The notes: generated from the sequence alone by a model not told the origin. 45,680 nt of DNA from Bacillota bacterium (GCA_040757085.1 JBFLXJ010000025.1:1-45680), one strand, 5' to 3'. Counted from the first letter of the stretch, positions 23,672-35,408 are shown. A program made the numbers and translations.

Positions 23672-24265
23672 TTACACTTCTCGCCGCCCCTCCAGGGCCC
23701 GGGCCAGCGTGAGCTCGTCTGCGTACTCCAGGTCGGTGCCCACCGGCAACCCGTGGGCCAGCCGGGACACCTTCACCCCCAGGGGCTTCAGCAGCTTGAC
23801 CAGGTAAAGGGCGGTGGCCTCTCCTTCCACGTCGGGGTTGGTGGCCAGGATAACCTCGCGCACCCCGCTCCCCAGTCGGTTCAGCAGTTCGCCGATGTGC
23901 AGGTCGTCGGGCCCCACGCCGTCCAGGGGAGAAATGGCCCCCTGCAGGACGTGATACAGCCCCCGATACTGGCGAGTGCGCTCCATGGCGGCCACGTCAC
24001 GGGGATCTTCCACCACGCAGATGACCCCCCGGTCCCGGTCAGGGGACGTGCAGATGGGACAGGGGTCCACGTCCGTGAGGTTGCAGCATACCGAACACAG
24101 GACCACCCGGTCGCGTGCTTCCCGCATGGCATCCGCCAGTTGGTAGACTTCTTCCCGCGGCCGCCGCAAGAGGTAAAACGCCAGCCGCTGGGCGGTCTTG
24201 GGGCCAATCCCGGGGAGGCGGTTCAGTTCCTCGATCAGCCGTGCGATGGGAGGAACGAAGCTCAT
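23672..24265 (-). CDS. recR: recombination mediator protein RecR
   Basis: 197 aa. Works with RecF/RecO to load RecA on gapped DNA. Contains the helix-hairpin-helix [20 protein letters not shown], a four-cysteine zinc motif C-S-V-C...C-P-I-C, and the Toprim segment [20 protein letters not shown] with [15 protein letters not shown]. Located immediately after ybaB (1 bp gap) in the conserved dnaX-ybaB-recR array. Confidence 0.97.
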   Translation of the reverse strand: MSFVPPIARLIEELNRLPGIGPKTAQRLAFYLLRRPREEVYQLADAMREARDRVVLCSVCCNLTDVDPCPICTSPDRDRGVICVVEDPRDVAAMERTRQYRGLYHVLQGAISPLDGVGPDDLHIGELLNRLGSGVREVILATNPDVEGEATALYLVKLLKPLGVKVSRLAHGLPVGTDLEYADELTLARALEGRREV

Positions 24266-24266
24266 C

Positions 24267-24590
24267 TCAGAAGATCCCCGGGAGGGACAGGCCCCCCGTC
24301 ACCTTCGCCATCTCCTGCTGGGCCATTTCCTGAGCCCGCCGCAGCCCCTCGTTCACGGCGGCCATGACCAGGTCGGCCAGGAGTTCGGGATCGTCGGGAT
24401 CGATGGCCTCGGGGCTGATCTCCAGGGCCTTGACCTCCAGCCTGCCGCTCACCACGGCCCGCACGGCACCTCCTCCAGAGGTGGCCTCGACGGTCTTTTC
24501 CGCCAGCTCCTCTTGCACGCGGACCAGTTCCGCCTGCATCTTCTGCACCTGCTTCATCATCTTGGCCATATTGCTCGGTCCAAAGCTCAC
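24267..24590 (-). CDS. YbaB/EbfC family nucleoid-associated protein
   Basis: 107 aa. N-terminal amphipathic helix [20 protein letters not shown], then the strand region [20 protein letters not shown] and [20 protein letters not shown], all hallmark YbaB. Binds DNA as a tweezer-like dimer in homologues. The GTG at 24590 overlaps the dnaX stop (GTGA). Confidence 0.95.
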   Translation of the reverse strand: MSFGPSNMAKMMKQVQKMQAELVRVQEELAEKTVEATSGGGAVRAVVSGRLEVKALEISPEAIDPDDPELLADLVMAAVNEGLRRAQEMAQQEMAKVTGGLSLPGIF

Positions 24591-26404
24591 CGGGCACCCT
24601 CTCCTTCCAGATCCAGGATATAGCCTCCCCACTCCCGCCAGGCTCTCTTGACTACCTCGTCCAATTCCGGTTCCGACCGCGGCCCCGCGCACCCCTCGGC
24701 ACCTCCGGCCCCGCGCCCCGCACCATCGGGTCCACCTCCCGCATCGCGACCGGCAGCCACCCCGACGGCCACGCCCCCATCGGGAATACCCCTGTCGGCC
24801 ACTCCTCTGCCGGGGAGGTCACCTCCCGGTGCTTCACCTCGCGGTCCTGCGGCAGCACGGTCCGTCAGCTCGCGACACACCAGGCGGCACTCGTGCCCCA
24901 GCACCTTGGCCAGGGCCTGCTCCACCAGGTCCCGGTAGCCGTGCTCCAGTTGCTCACGGTGGTACGCAAACTGCGGTGAAAACCCCACCAGGAAGCGTTT
25001 GCCCTCCAGGCCCAGGGGTGTACCCTCCTGCAGGCAGGCCGCTGCCAGCTTGCTCCGCCCGCGGGCGCGGTTGAGGACGGCCAGAACCTTCTCCCACACC
25101 TCTTGTGGGGGTACAGCCCCGGTGTCATCTCCCTGCACTTCTCTCTGCGGGGCAGCCGGGGGCGGCTCCACCCCGGATCCGCCGGTGAGCGGGGCGGTAG
25201 CTGCGGGGGGCGGCGCAGCGGCCGGGGCAGTTGGGGCGGGCGACGTTGCTCCAGCGGCGCGGGGCGATGTGGCCACGACCGGTTCGGGATGCGGGGCCGG
25301 CTGCGGGGCCGGCTGCGCGCGGTCGGCCACCAACCGGAGCAAGGCCAGTTCCAGGGCCAGGCGCGGCTGGGAGGTCCAGCGCACCTCCCCCTCCGCCTGG
25401 GCCAGGGCGGTGGCCAGTTCCCACAATCGGCCCGGCGAGAAACGACCTGCCTCTTCCCGGGCCCGGCCGGCCTCTCCGGGCGGGAGGTAAAGCAGGGAGG
25501 CCCGGTCGCCGCAGGTGGCCAGTACCGAGAGGTCACGGAGATAAGCGGCCACGTCACGCAAGACCTGACGCATGTCCAGTCCGCGCGCTGAGGCCTGCTC
25601 CACCAGGTCGAGGGCCAGGACCGCGTTCCCTTCTGCCAGGGCCCTGCCCATCTCCCTCACCAGGTCGAGCGGGGCACGGCCCAGCACCGCCCACACCGTC
25701 TCCTGGGTGATCCCCGTGGTGGAATACGCCATCAACTGGTCAAGGAGGCTGATGGCATCCCGCAAGGAGCCTTCCGCATACCGGGCCACCGCCCCCAGAG
25801 CATCTTCCGAGGCGGGTATCCCCTCCTGCCGCGCCACCTCCCGCAACCGCTCCACCATTTCCCGCGTGTCCAGCCGCCGGAACTCAAAGCGCTGGCAGCG
25901 CGATGTTATGGTGAGGGGCAGGCGATGGGCCTCCGTGGTGGCGAGCACGAAAAGCACATGCCGGGGCGGCTCCTCCAAAGTCTTGAGGAGGGCGTTAAAA
26001 GCCTCGGTGGTGAGCATGTGCACCTCGTCCACTATGTAAACACGGGTACGACCCTGGGCCGGTGCCAGACCAACGTTTTCTCGCAGGTGGCGGATCTCGT
26101 CCACGCCCCGGTTGGAGGCTGCATCCATCTCGATGACATCCAGGCAGGTCCCCGCCGCAATGGCCTCACAGATGTCGCATTCGAGGCAGGGTTCGGGGGC
26201 CGGGCCCCGCCGACAGTTCAACGCTTTGGCCAGGATGCGGGCGACGGTGGTCTTCCCCGTCCCCCGCGGGCCGGCAAAGAGGTAGGCGTGGCCTACGCGC
26301 CCCTGCGTAATGGCCCTCTGCAGGGTGAGCACCACATGGCGCTGGCCCACCACCTCGGAGAACTTCTGCGGCCTCCACCTGCGGTACAGAGAGACGTACT
26401 CCAC
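24587..26404 (-). CDS. dnaX: DNA polymerase III subunits gamma and tau
   Basis: 605-aa clamp-loader ATPase. P-loop GPRGTGKTT, four-cysteine zinc motif C-R-R-G-P-A-P-E-P-C-L-E-C-D-I-C, Walker B YIVDEVHML, and the sensor region ATTEAHRLPLTITSRCQRFE. A Pro/Ala-rich linker (about residues 370-430) precedes the tau-specific C-terminal domain (NRARGRSKLAAACLQEGTPL). GTG start behind GGGGGGTAGGGG. I saw no poly-A slippery site for a programmed frameshift. It lies just after the SRP RNA terminator, so it needs its own transcription start. Confidence 0.96.
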   Translation of the reverse strand: MEYVSLYRRWRPQKFSEVVGQRHVVLTLQRAITQGRVGHAYLFAGPRGTGKTTVARILAKALNCRRGPAPEPCLECDICEAIAAGTCLDVIEMDAASNRGVDEIRHLRENVGLAPAQGRTRVYIVDEVHMLTTEAFNALLKTLEEPPRHVLFVLATTEAHRLPLTITSRCQRFEFRRLDTREMVERLREVARQEGIPASEDALGAVARYAEGSLRDAISLLDQLMAYSTTGITQETVWAVLGRAPLDLVREMGRALAEGNAVLALDLVEQASARGLDMRQVLRDVAAYLRDLSVLATCGDRASLLYLPPGEAGRAREEAGRFSPGRLWELATALAQAEGEVRWTSQPRLALELALLRLVADRAQPAPQPAPHPEPVVATSPRAAGATSPAPTAPAAAPPPAATAPLTGGSGVEPPPAAPQREVQGDDTGAVPPQEVWEKVLAVLNRARGRSKLAAACLQEGTPLGLEGKRFLVGFSPQFAYHREQLEHGYRDLVEQALAKVLGHECRLVCRELTDRAAAGPRGEAPGGDLPGRGVADRGIPDGGVAVGVAAGRDAGGGPDGAGRGAGGAEGCAGPRSEPELDEVVKRAWREWGGYILDLEGEGAR

Positions 26405-26471
26405 CCCTACCCCCCTGGTTCAATTTTTCTGCGCCGGACCCATGGGAACCTGCGGCACCTGGGCGTCCATC

Positions 26472-26498
26472 AAAAAAGGAGCCGGCTTTTCCGGCTCC
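26472..26498 (-). terminator. Rho-independent terminator after the SRP RNA
   Basis: Perfect 8-bp hairpin GGAGCCGG/CCGGCTCC with loop AAAAG, followed by six T on the minus strand. It closes the tRNA-tadA-SRP RNA transcript. Confidence 0.9.
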
Positions 26499-26507
26499 CC
26501 TTTCCTG

Positions 26508-26777
26508 GGCCGTGCACCCGCCCCCGACCGCTTCCTCCGGGCGGTACCGATGCAGCCGGCTCCGACCAGGTGACCCCGCGGCACACGGAAGTGCCCGCTT
26601 ACCGCTGCTCCCTCCCGGGCCTGACGGGGTTCACGGGTTCCCGTTGCGCGGGACCCAGCCTTCTTCACCACTTACACCGGCCGGACCCCACAGCAAGACG
26701 GCCTCAGACAGGAATTCAACCCCGCTATAGCGGATTGCGGGTTACAGGGCACCGCTACCTCCCCGTCTAGCACGGCC
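26508..26777 (-). ncRNA. ffs: signal recognition particle RNA, large (Alu-containing) bacterial type
   Basis: About 270 nt. The ends pair perfectly (GGCCGTGC at 26777-26770 with GCACGGCC at 26515-26508). The conserved domain IV core reads GTCAGGCCCGGGAGGGAGCAGCGGTAAG, divided by the hairpin loop, and the 5' Alu-like part (GGTGCCCTGTAACCCGC, CGCTATAGCGGGG) matches the long SRP RNAs of Bacillus and clostridia. It sits 6 nt after tRNA-Ser(GGA) and ahead of dnaX, its usual neighbour in Bacillota. Confidence 0.93.
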
Positions 26778-26783
26778 AAACTC

Positions 26784-26877
26784 TGGCGGAGAGAGTGGGA
26801 TTCGAACCCACGAGGCAGGTTTTGGCCCGCCTACACGCTCTCCAGGCGTGCTCCTTAAGCCACTCGGACATCTCTCC
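26784..26877 (-). tRNA. tRNA-Ser(GGA)
   Basis: Class II tRNA of 94 nt with encoded CCA. Acceptor GGAGAGA/TCTCTCC, anticodon loop CTGGAGA giving GGA, long variable arm, T loop TTCGAAT, discriminator G. Reads UCC/UCU serine codons. Confidence 0.97.
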
Positions 26878-26897
26878 GCTAAACATGCCAAAATCCC

Positions 26898-26990
26898 TGG
26901 CGGAGAGAGTGGGATTCGAACCCACGAGGCACCTTTTGGGCGCCTACCCGTTTTCGAGACGGGCCCGTTCAACCGCTCCGGCATCTCTCC
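26898..26990 (-). tRNA. tRNA-Ser(CGA), overlapping the 3' end of tadA
   Basis: Class II tRNA of 93 nt with encoded CCA. Acceptor GGAGAGA/TCTCTCC, anticodon stem CCCGT/ACGGG with loop CTCGAAA giving CGA, long variable arm, discriminator G. Its 5' half (26990-26944) is also the last 16 codons, including the stop, of tadA on the same strand. Confidence 0.97.
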
Positions 26991-27432
26991 GCAACCGGGC
27001 AAAAAACTCGTGCAGAAGCTCCCGGCTTTCCGCCTCGCGCACACCTGCCGTCACTTCCACCCGGTGGTTGAACCGAGCATCCCTCACCAGGTCCACCAGG
27101 GAGCCGGCCGCGCCCGCCTTGGGATCCGCTGCCCCGTAGACGAGACGGTCGATCCGTGCCTGCACCATGGCTCCCGCACACATGGGGCAGGGTTCCATGG
27201 TCACGTACAGCGTGCATCCGGTCAGGCGCCACCCTCCCAGCATGCGGGCAGCTTCCCTGATGGCCACCATCTCGGCATGGGCCGTGGGGTCCCGGTCGGT
27301 CTCCCGCCGGTTGTGCGCTCGTGCCACGATGTATCCATCCTTCACCACCACGGCACCCACGGGCACCTCACCGATGGCCATAGCCAGGCGTGCTTGCGCC
27401 AGGGCTTCCCCCATCCAGAAGTGATCGTCCAT
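26944..27432 (-). CDS. tadA: tRNA-specific adenosine deaminase
   Basis: Converts wobble A34 to inosine in tRNA-Arg(ACG). 162 aa with the zinc and catalytic motifs HAEM (His, Glu) and PCPMCAGAM (two Cys), plus NRRETDRDPTAHAEMVAI and the substrate loop ARIDRLVYGAADPKAGAAG. ATG preceded by AAGGAG at 4 nt. The C-terminal tail ARLRRDAGAVERARLENG is encoded partly by the tRNA-Ser(CGA) gene, and the stop TAG lies inside that tRNA. It is flanked upstream by its own substrate tRNA gene. Confidence 0.96.
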   Translation of the reverse strand: MDDHFWMGEALAQARLAMAIGEVPVGAVVVKDGYIVARAHNRRETDRDPTAHAEMVAIREAARMLGGWRLTGCTLYVTMEPCPMCAGAMVQARIDRLVYGAADPKAGAAGSLVDLVRDARFNHRVEVTAGVREAESRELLHEFFARLRRDAGAVERARLENG

Positions 27433-27462
27433 GGCACTCCTTGCAGGTTGTCAAGGTAGGAC

Positions 27463-27539
27463 TGGTGCGCCCGAGACGACTCGAACGTCCGACACGCGGT
27501 TTAGGAAACCGCTGCTCTATCCACCTGAGCTACGGGCGC
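27463..27539 (-). tRNA. tRNA-Arg(CCT)
   Basis: 77 nt including CCA. Acceptor GCGCCCG/CGGGCGC, D arm TAGCTCAGGTGGATAGAGCA, anticodon stem GCGGT/ACCGC with loop TTCCTAA giving CCT, T loop TTCGAGT, discriminator A. Reads AGG. Confidence 0.97.
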
Positions 27540-27568
27540 ACCTGCAAATGTGATCTATTTGGCCGAGA

Positions 27569-27645
<77 letters not shown>

Positions 27646-27660
27646 GCTTTCGCAACCTGT

Positions 27661-27689
27661 ATGATAGCACAGGCCGCCCGACCACGCAA
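27661..27689 (-). promoter_or_regulatory. promoter of the tRNA-Arg/tadA/tRNA-Ser/SRP RNA unit
   Basis: Minus strand TTGCGT (27689-27684) and TATCAT (27666-27661) with 17-bp spacing, ending 16 nt before tRNA-Arg(ACG). No other strong promoter or terminator was seen before 26498, so one transcript may carry all six genes. Confidence 0.6.
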
Positions 27690-27714
27690 CCCCGCGGCCG
27701 CAGGGCGCCTGGAT

Positions 27715-30088
<2,374 letters not shown>

Positions 30089-30116
30089 ACCAACCCCTCC
30101 CCGTGGTGTCCCTGGC

Positions 30117-30413
30117 AAAAGAAGGTGCCTCCCGTCGCAGGGACGAGAGGCACCGGCTCCCGCGTTGCCACCCTGGTTGACATGCACTGCCCGGATTACC
30201 CGCCCATCCCGACGCCGGATCCGGCCCCGGGTCACCAGGGGTGGCCCCGGTATTCCGGTAGCGCAGGCCCACCTCTTAGCTGTAACGGGCTGTCCCGGTG
30301 CGGCTCATCGCCGTCGGCTCCGGGGTGGATTCGCTGCCGACCCCACCGGTTCGCAGCCACCACCGGCTCTCTGTAAGGATCCGCATCAGCTACTAATCCC
30401 CATCCTCGCCTGT
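30117..30413 (-). promoter_or_regulatory. T-box riboswitch upstream of mtnA-serS
   Basis: Minus-strand leader of about 300 nt. It has the AGAGAG motif followed by a GGTGGCTGCGA-type distal loop, the conserved CCCGGAGCC region, and the T-box sequence AGGGTGGCAACGCGG (30174-30160). It ends in a terminator hairpin with GGTGCCTC/GAGGCACC arms (30154-30124) followed by TTCTTTT. Uncharged tRNA would favour the antiterminator and read-through. Serine is the expected amino acid because serS is in the operon; I could not place the specifier codon with confidence. Confidence 0.88.
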
Positions 30414-30420
30414 AGTCCGC

Positions 30421-30449
30421 ATTGTACCACAGCCGTGCGTTCGCAGCAA
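30421..30449 (-). promoter_or_regulatory. promoter of the T-box/mtnA/serS operon
   Basis: Minus strand TTGCTG (30449-30444) and TACAAT (30426-30421) with a 17-bp spacer, directly ahead of the T-box leader. Confidence 0.65.
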
Positions 30450-30470
30450 CTGCCCGAGCCGCCCGCCGCC

Positions 30471-31046
30471 CTAGGCCGTGCCTGCAGCGAGGCGCAGGAA
30501 GTAAGAGTGTAATCGAGTATCTTCGGTGAGCTCGGGATGGAATGCTGCCGCCAGCAACTTTCCCTGGCGGTAAAGGACGATGCGTTCACCCAGGCGGGCC
30601 AGCACCTGGACCCCTTCTCCCACCTGGGAAGCGTAAGGTGCGCGGATGAACACGGCCCGGAAGGGATCATCGCCGAGGACAGGGATCTCCAGGTCGGCCT
30701 CGAAAGACTCCCGCTGGCGGCCGAACCCGTTTCGCTCCACGCTGGCATCCATCAGCCCCAGGCGGGGCTGCTCACTGCGCGCGATGTCGCGGGCCAGCAG
30801 GATCATCCCCGCGCATGTCCCGAAGATGGGGAAGCCGTCCGACCCCATGGCGCGCAGGGCGTCCAGGAAACCGTACTCGTCCATGAGACGACCGATGGTG
30901 GTGCTCTCCCCTCCCGGGATTACCAGGCCATCCAGCCCCGCGAGATGACCCACCTTTTTGACCCGCACCGCCTCGGCCCCTGCTTTCTCCAGACTGCGCA
31001 CGTGCTCGGACACCGCCCCCTGCAGGTCCAAAACACCTATCTTCAC
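30471..31046 (-). CDS. pdxT: pyridoxal 5'-phosphate synthase glutaminase subunit
   Basis: 191-aa class I glutamine amidotransferase that passes ammonia to PdxS. MKIGVLDLQGAVSEHVRSLE, PGGESTTIGRLM, the nucleophile in FGTCAGMILLA, and the His/Glu in FHPELTED are all present. The GTG at 31046 is preferred over the ATG at 31061 on ribosome-site spacing and family start. Follows pdxS by 15 bp. Confidence 0.96.
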   Translation of the reverse strand: MKIGVLDLQGAVSEHVRSLEKAGAEAVRVKKVGHLAGLDGLVIPGGESTTIGRLMDEYGFLDALRAMGSDGFPIFGTCAGMILLARDIARSEQPRLGLMDASVERNGFGRQRESFEADLEIPVLGDDPFRAVFIRAPYASQVGEGVQVLARLGERIVLYRQGKLLAAAFHPELTEDTRLHSYFLRLAAGTA

Positions 31047-31061
31047 CGCCACGCCCCCCAT

Positions 31062-31943
31062 TTACCAGCCGCGCACCTGCATCTTCTGGGAATCCGGAAT
31101 CGCGGATATCTCCAGGCCCGGCATGGCCTCACCCAGGTCTCTGGACACCTCGGCCAGGATGTGGGGATCGTTGTAGTGGGTGGTGGCCAGCACGATAGCC
31201 CGCGCCCGAGCCGGAGGATTCTTGGACTTGAAAATGCCAGAACCCACGAAGATGCCGTCGGCTCCCAGTTGCATCATCAGGGCAGCATCGGCCGGGGTGG
31301 CGATGCCCCCGGCAGCAAAGTTCACTACCGGCAGGCGCCCCAACCTGCGCACCTCCTTCAGCAACTCAACGGGCGCTCCCATCTCCCTGGCCAGGGCGAC
31401 CAGCTCTTCTTCAGGGGCGGCGCACACCTTCCTGATCTCGTCGTTCACAATGCGCATATGGCGCACCGCTTCCACCACGTTGCCCGTCCCGGGCTCGCCC
31501 TTGGTCCTGATCATGGCCGCTCCTTCCGCGATGCGGCGCAGGGCCTCACCCAGGTTACGGGCACCGCAAACGAACGGCACCGTGAAGTTGTGCTTGTCAA
31601 TGTGGTACTGTTCGTCCGCCGGGGTAAGCACCTCGGACTCGTCGATATAGTCCACCCCGAGCGCCTCCAGGATCTGCGCTTCCACGAAGTGACCGATACG
31701 CACCTTGGCCATAACGGGGATGGTCACCGCGTCCATGATGCGCAGAATCACCGTGGGGTCGGCCATACGGGCCACGCCGCCTGCGGCCCGGATGTCGGCC
31801 GGCACCCGCTCTAGCGCCATCACCGCCACCGCCCCCGCCTCTTCAGCGATCCTGGCCTGCTCCGGGGTGGTGACGTCCATGATCACGCCGCCCTTAAGCA
31901 TTTCCGCCAGACCCTTTTTAACCCGCCACGTCCCTTGTTCCAT
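31062..31943 (-). CDS. pdxS: pyridoxal 5'-phosphate synthase lyase subunit
   Basis: 293 aa, the usual PdxS length. Makes PLP from ribose 5-phosphate, glyceraldehyde 3-phosphate and ammonia. Landmarks: [15 protein letters not shown], the active lysine in [32 protein letters not shown], the second lysine and phosphate loop in [12 protein letters not shown], and [23 protein letters not shown] at 31943 behind GAGG. It has a strong promoter and forms a two-gene operon with pdxT. Confidence 0.97.
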   Translation of the reverse strand: MEQGTWRVKKGLAEMLKGGVIMDVTTPEQARIAEEAGAVAVMALERVPADIRAAGGVARMADPTVILRIMDAVTIPVMAKVRIGHFVEAQILEALGVDYIDESEVLTPADEQYHIDKHNFTVPFVCGARNLGEALRRIAEGAAMIRTKGEPGTGNVVEAVRHMRIVNDEIRKVCAAPEEELVALAREMGAPVELLKEVRRLGRLPVVNFAAGGIATPADAALMMQLGADGIFVGSGIFKSKNPPARARAIVLATTHYNDPHILAEVSRDLGEAMPGLEISAIPDSQKMQVRGW

Positions 31944-32001
31944 TGCCACCTCTGCCACCTGGCTCACCCCTCGCGTGCCGGCGGTACTCTGCTTGAGCCG
32001 C

Positions 32002-32030
32002 ATAGTAGCACTGCCCGGCAAACGTGTCAA
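32002..32030 (-). promoter_or_regulatory. promoter of pdxST
   Basis: Minus strand TTGACA (32030-32025), 17-bp spacer, TACTAT (32007-32002): nearly ideal sigma-A promoter about 60 bp before the start codon. Confidence 0.75.
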
Positions 32031-32103
32031 CACGCGGCCGCCCCGCGTTACAGTCCCGGGCCCGGAGACCACTTGGCCGCAACGCGTCTCGGGCGGCCAC
32101 CCG

Positions 32104-34950
32104 TTAGCCTTTGATGACGCCGATGGGCCGCAGGCGCACCACCTTGCCCGCCAGCCCGGCGTTGTGCATGACTTCCACCACCCGGGACACGTCCTTGTAA
32201 GCCTCGGGGGCCTCCTCGGCCAGCCCGGCGTCGGAAGCGCCCCGCACCACGATCCCTTTTTGCAGCAACTCCTTCTTGAGTTCGGAGCCGCGGGTGCCCT
32301 TCTTGGCCTGGGCCCGCGACTTCACCCGCCCCGCCCCGTGGGAAGCACTCCCGAAGGTCTCGGCCATGGCCCCGGGGAGCCCCACCAGCACGTAGGAGGC
32401 CCTCCCCATGTCCCCCGGTACCAGTACCGGCTGGCCCACCCGGCTGTACGCGGGCGGCAGGGCGGGATGACCGGCCGGGAAGGCCCGGGAGGCTCCCTTG
32501 CGGTGCACACACAGGCGGCGCCGCTTCCCCTGCACCTCGTGCTCCTCGAACTTGGCGATGTTGTGGGCCTGATCGTACAGAAGGGACAGGTCCAGGTTTT
32601 CCGGCCGAGTACGGAAGAACCGGGCCAGCGACTCCCGGACCCAGTGGGTAAGGATCTGGCGGTTGGCCCAGGCGAAGTTGGCAGCCGCCGCCATGGCGGC
32701 GAAGTAATCTTTCCCTTCACGGGAACCGAGAGGTGCACATGCCAGCTGCCGGTCGGGCACCTTGATGTCGTACTTCGACAGCGCCTGGTCCATCACCGCC
32801 AGGTAGTCCGTGCACACCTGGTGCCCCAGACCTCGGGATCCGGTGTGCACCTGCACCACCACCTGGCCCGGGAACAGGCCGAAAGCCCGGGCAACCTCCT
32901 GGTTGAACACCTCGTCCACCACGGAAAGCTCGAGGAAATGGTTACCCGAACCCAGGGTGCCCAGCTGGGGGGCCCCGCGCTGCTTGGCCCGCTGGCTCAC
33001 CCGGGTGGGGTCAGCACCCGCCAGGCTGCCCCCCTCTTCGATGAAGGCCAGATCCTCGGGGCGGCCGTATCCCTTATCCACGGCCCAGGCAGCCCCCCGC
33101 ACCAGCACCTGGTCCAGTTCCGCGCCTTTCACCGTAATGCGTCCTTCGGAGCCCAGCCCGGCCGGCACGTCCCGGAACAACTGGTCGACCATCTCTTTCA
33201 GCCGGGGACGCACGTCCTCCTCGCGCAGGCTGGTACGCAGGATGCGGACTCCGCAATTGGAGACCACAAAACCGTTGGCGATGAAGTTGTGATGTGGGTC
33301 GTTCACCGTGAAGTCATACACGGGCTCCTGCCATGCAACACGTTCCTTCCGGATGACACGGTCCCACACCTGACCTGTCGTACCCAGGTCCTGCGTCCGC
33401 TCAGAAAGAAATGTAGCAAAGTCGACGAATTCCGTGCCGGCGGGCACGGGCCCCTCCCGGCTCTCCCACAGCCTGCGGAGCCGCAAGTACTGCGCCGCCG
33501 TATTGCCAAGCCATTGTTTGCGGCGGCTGTACTCAAAGCCCACGCGGGCCCACAGCGAGATCAGGTTATCGGGTTCGCCGGAGATCTGCAGCCGAAGCCT
33601 GACCGATGCCTGTCCGTCTTTGCGATCGTACGCATCGAGCTCCCCCAACACAGTGCTTGCGATGCCGAATTCGGAAAGCAATTTCTGGATATCCTTGAGG
33701 TACCGCTGCCCCTCTTCGCGCCGATCACCGAGCACGCTCATGGCCAGCACTGGCGTGTGAAAGCCGGAGGGGTTGCCAGTCAAGGTTTGAGGAGCTGTCA
33801 GTTCGGCCCCAAATAGAGCTGCCAGGAACAACCGTTTCATCCATAGGGGTGACCTGTGCAGCCACCCTGGGACCGCGAGCCCGGGCTGCACCTTGTCCCC
33901 GGCCGTAGCACCCAGGCAGGCCAGGAGAAGGGCGAGGGCTGCAGACCCACACCGAACCCACGATTCAGTGCGGTCAAAACGTACAGTGCCGTGCCCGGCC
34001 TGGATCCGACCGGAGCGATGACGCCTGTAGATGCGCGAAGGGATAAAGCCCAGCCTCCTTATGTCCTCCTGGATTCGCTCCAGATCCTCAGGCTGGCCGT
34101 AAAACACCAGCAAAGGGCCACCGGATTCCAGGGGCTGCAAGCCGCCTTTTCCCTGGAAATAACCCAAGAGCTTGACCAGGTAGGGTAGAAGGGGGTGGTT
34201 CATGCGGAGGGGCAGGAGCTCTCGCTCCGTGAGCACCCGGAGGATCCGCCCCAGGCCCGGGGCTGGTCCCCGGTAGGCCGCCTCCACGTCCACCTCCGTC
34301 ACCAGGATCTCGTCCCCGGGTTGCTCGTAGGGGACGCCTTCGAAGGGGTACACCGAGACTGCGTCACTGATATCCAGGTCACCCAGTGCGACCATCCCTT
34401 TCCTGGTGAGGAAGGGGTGGTCAGCCGTCGCGACGATTTCCCTTCCCGATTCCGTGGTCACCTTGAACACGGGAGACCTGGGAGGGTACTGCTTCAGAAA
34501 CGCGAGGATGGATGTGTCCCGCACCTCGGTGTGGGGATTGACGCAGCGAACCCGCTCGTGCACCCAACACCGGTCGAAGGCTGTGATGGGACGATGGTAA
34601 CCGAACTCGTGCAGGACGCGCACTTCCCCGGCGAGGCAATTTATGTCAAACCCGATGCCCCCGGGGGAGATCACGCCACCATCGACCGACGTAGCGGCCA
34701 CGCCGCCGATGGGAAACCCGTACCCCCAGTGGATGTCGGGCATGGCCAGGGAAGCCGCCACGATCCCCGGCAGCGAAGCCACGTTGGCCACCTGCTCGGG
34801 GGCCTGATCGTCCCTGATCTCCTCCAGCATGTCAGAAGATGCGTAAATGATGCCGGGGACGCGCATGAAGCCGCGGTAGGAAACGGGGATGCGCCACCTA
34901 TACGCATCCAGGCGCTCAAGGGGACCTTCCCATCGCTTGCTCACCGCCAT
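32104..34950 (-). CDS. rtcB: RtcB-type RNA ligase interrupted by an intein
   Basis: 948-aa precursor. N-extein residues 1-104 end in [14 protein letters not shown]; the intein is residues 105-565; the C-extein resumes [10 protein letters not shown] and runs 383 residues. The spliced ligase would be 487 aa, normal for RtcB, which joins RNA 2',3'-cyclic phosphate and 5'-OH ends using Mn2+ and GTP. The C-extein carries [31 protein letters not shown] and the GTP-linked His region [16 protein letters not shown]. The insertion is exactly before the Mn-binding cysteine of DINCGVR. ATG behind GGGAGG. It follows archease, its activator, by 12 bp. Confidence 0.95.
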   Translation of the reverse strand: MAVSKRWEGPLERLDAYRWRIPVSYRGFMRVPGIIYASSDMLEEIRDDQAPEQVANVASLPGIVAASLAMPDIHWGYGFPIGGVAATSVDGGVISPGGIGFDINCLAGEVRVLHEFGYHRPITAFDRCWVHERVRCVNPHTEVRDTSILAFLKQYPPRSPVFKVTTESGREIVATADHPFLTRKGMVALGDLDISDAVSVYPFEGVPYEQPGDEILVTEVDVEAAYRGPAPGLGRILRVLTERELLPLRMNHPLLPYLVKLLGYFQGKGGLQPLESGGPLLVFYGQPEDLERIQEDIRRLGFIPSRIYRRHRSGRIQAGHGTVRFDRTESWVRCGSAALALLLACLGATAGDKVQPGLAVPGWLHRSPLWMKRLFLAALFGAELTAPQTLTGNPSGFHTPVLAMSVLGDRREEGQRYLKDIQKLLSEFGIASTVLGELDAYDRKDGQASVRLRLQISGEPDNLISLWARVGFEYSRRKQWLGNTAAQYLRLRRLWESREGPVPAGTEFVDFATFLSERTQDLGTTGQVWDRVIRKERVAWQEPVYDFTVNDPHHNFIANGFVVSNCGVRILRTSLREEDVRPRLKEMVDQLFRDVPAGLGSEGRITVKGAELDQVLVRGAAWAVDKGYGRPEDLAFIEEGGSLAGADPTRVSQRAKQRGAPQLGTLGSGNHFLELSVVDEVFNQEVARAFGLFPGQVVVQVHTGSRGLGHQVCTDYLAVMDQALSKYDIKVPDRQLACAPLGSREGKDYFAAMAAAANFAWANRQILTHWVRESLARFFRTRPENLDLSLLYDQAHNIAKFEEHEVQGKRRRLCVHRKGASRAFPAGHPALPPAYSRVGQPVLVPGDMGRASYVLVGLPGAMAETFGSASHGAGRVKSRAQAKKGTRGSELKKELLQKGIVVRGASDAGLAEEAPEAYKDVSRVVEVMHNAGLAGKVVRLRPIGVIKG
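33256..34638 (-). mobile_element. intein in RtcB, with degenerate LAGLIDADG endonuclease
   Basis: 461-residue in-frame insertion starting at Cys (CLAGEVRVL) and ending in Asn before the +1 Cys of the host. Splicing block B is present as TADHPF (intein residues 71-76), and block F as [17 protein letters not shown]. The penultimate residue is Ser (VVSN) rather than the usual His. The two LAGLIDADG-like helices read LLGYFQGKG (157-165) and [10 protein letters not shown] (271-280); the acidic catalytic positions are Lys and Gly, so homing activity is probably lost. The same RtcB site carries inteins in archaea such as Pyrococcus. Confidence 0.9.
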
Positions 34951-34962
34951 CCTCCCTCCCCA

Positions 34963-35400
34963 TCACAGATCAAAGACTACCTGCACCGCCATCCGCTTCC
35001 CCTTCCTGGCCAGTTTGAGACCGTGCAGGGTGGCCGCCTTTATCTCCCGACGCAGACGGTGCCGGGAACGGAGGGGTTCGCCCCGCGCGACCGCCCGCAA
35101 CACCAGACCGCCGGCGGGGTCTTCCCCCACCGTCACCCGCTCCAAGTCTCGCCACACCACCCTTTCGGTCTCATGCCGGAAGATCAACTCGTTCAGGAAG
35201 TTGACCAGTGCGGACTCGGGGTCCCGGCCGCGGGCCTCCACCTCCCACTCCTGCTCGGGGCGCACGCCCCGGCGGTCCCACGACAGGGACCACAGCCCCA
35301 GGGCGGCAGCCCGTACCACATCTTCCAGGCTGTCACCCGTCACCGCCAGGGCCAGATCGGCAGTGTGGGGTACCAGTCTCCACCTGGCGCCCGTCGTCAT
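34963..35400 (-). CDS. archease
   Basis: 145 aa. Archease speeds guanylylation and turnover of RtcB. Recognised by HTADLALAVTGDSLEDVVRA at the N-terminus, ESALVNFLNELIFRHE in the middle, and the C-terminal IKAATLHGLKL with Asp in VVFDL. These carry the acidic metal-binding residues of the family. It ends 12 bp before rtcB and starts 8 bp after the gyrA stop, so it may be transcribed with either. Confidence 0.94.
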   Translation of the reverse strand: MTTGARWRLVPHTADLALAVTGDSLEDVVRAAALGLWSLSWDRRGVRPEQEWEVEARGRDPESALVNFLNELIFRHETERVVWRDLERVTVGEDPAGGLVLRAVARGEPLRSRHRLRREIKAATLHGLKLARKGKRMAVQVVFDL

Positions 35401-35408
35401 CGTCGCGG

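Noticed and set aside
24587-26404. Programmed frameshift in dnaX producing gamma
   Set aside because: No A-rich slippery heptamer was seen in the expected region.
31705-33816. Long plus-strand ORF of 703 codons opposite rtcB and pdxS
   Set aside because: Antisense shadow with no family features; pdxS and rtcB on the minus strand are unequivocal.
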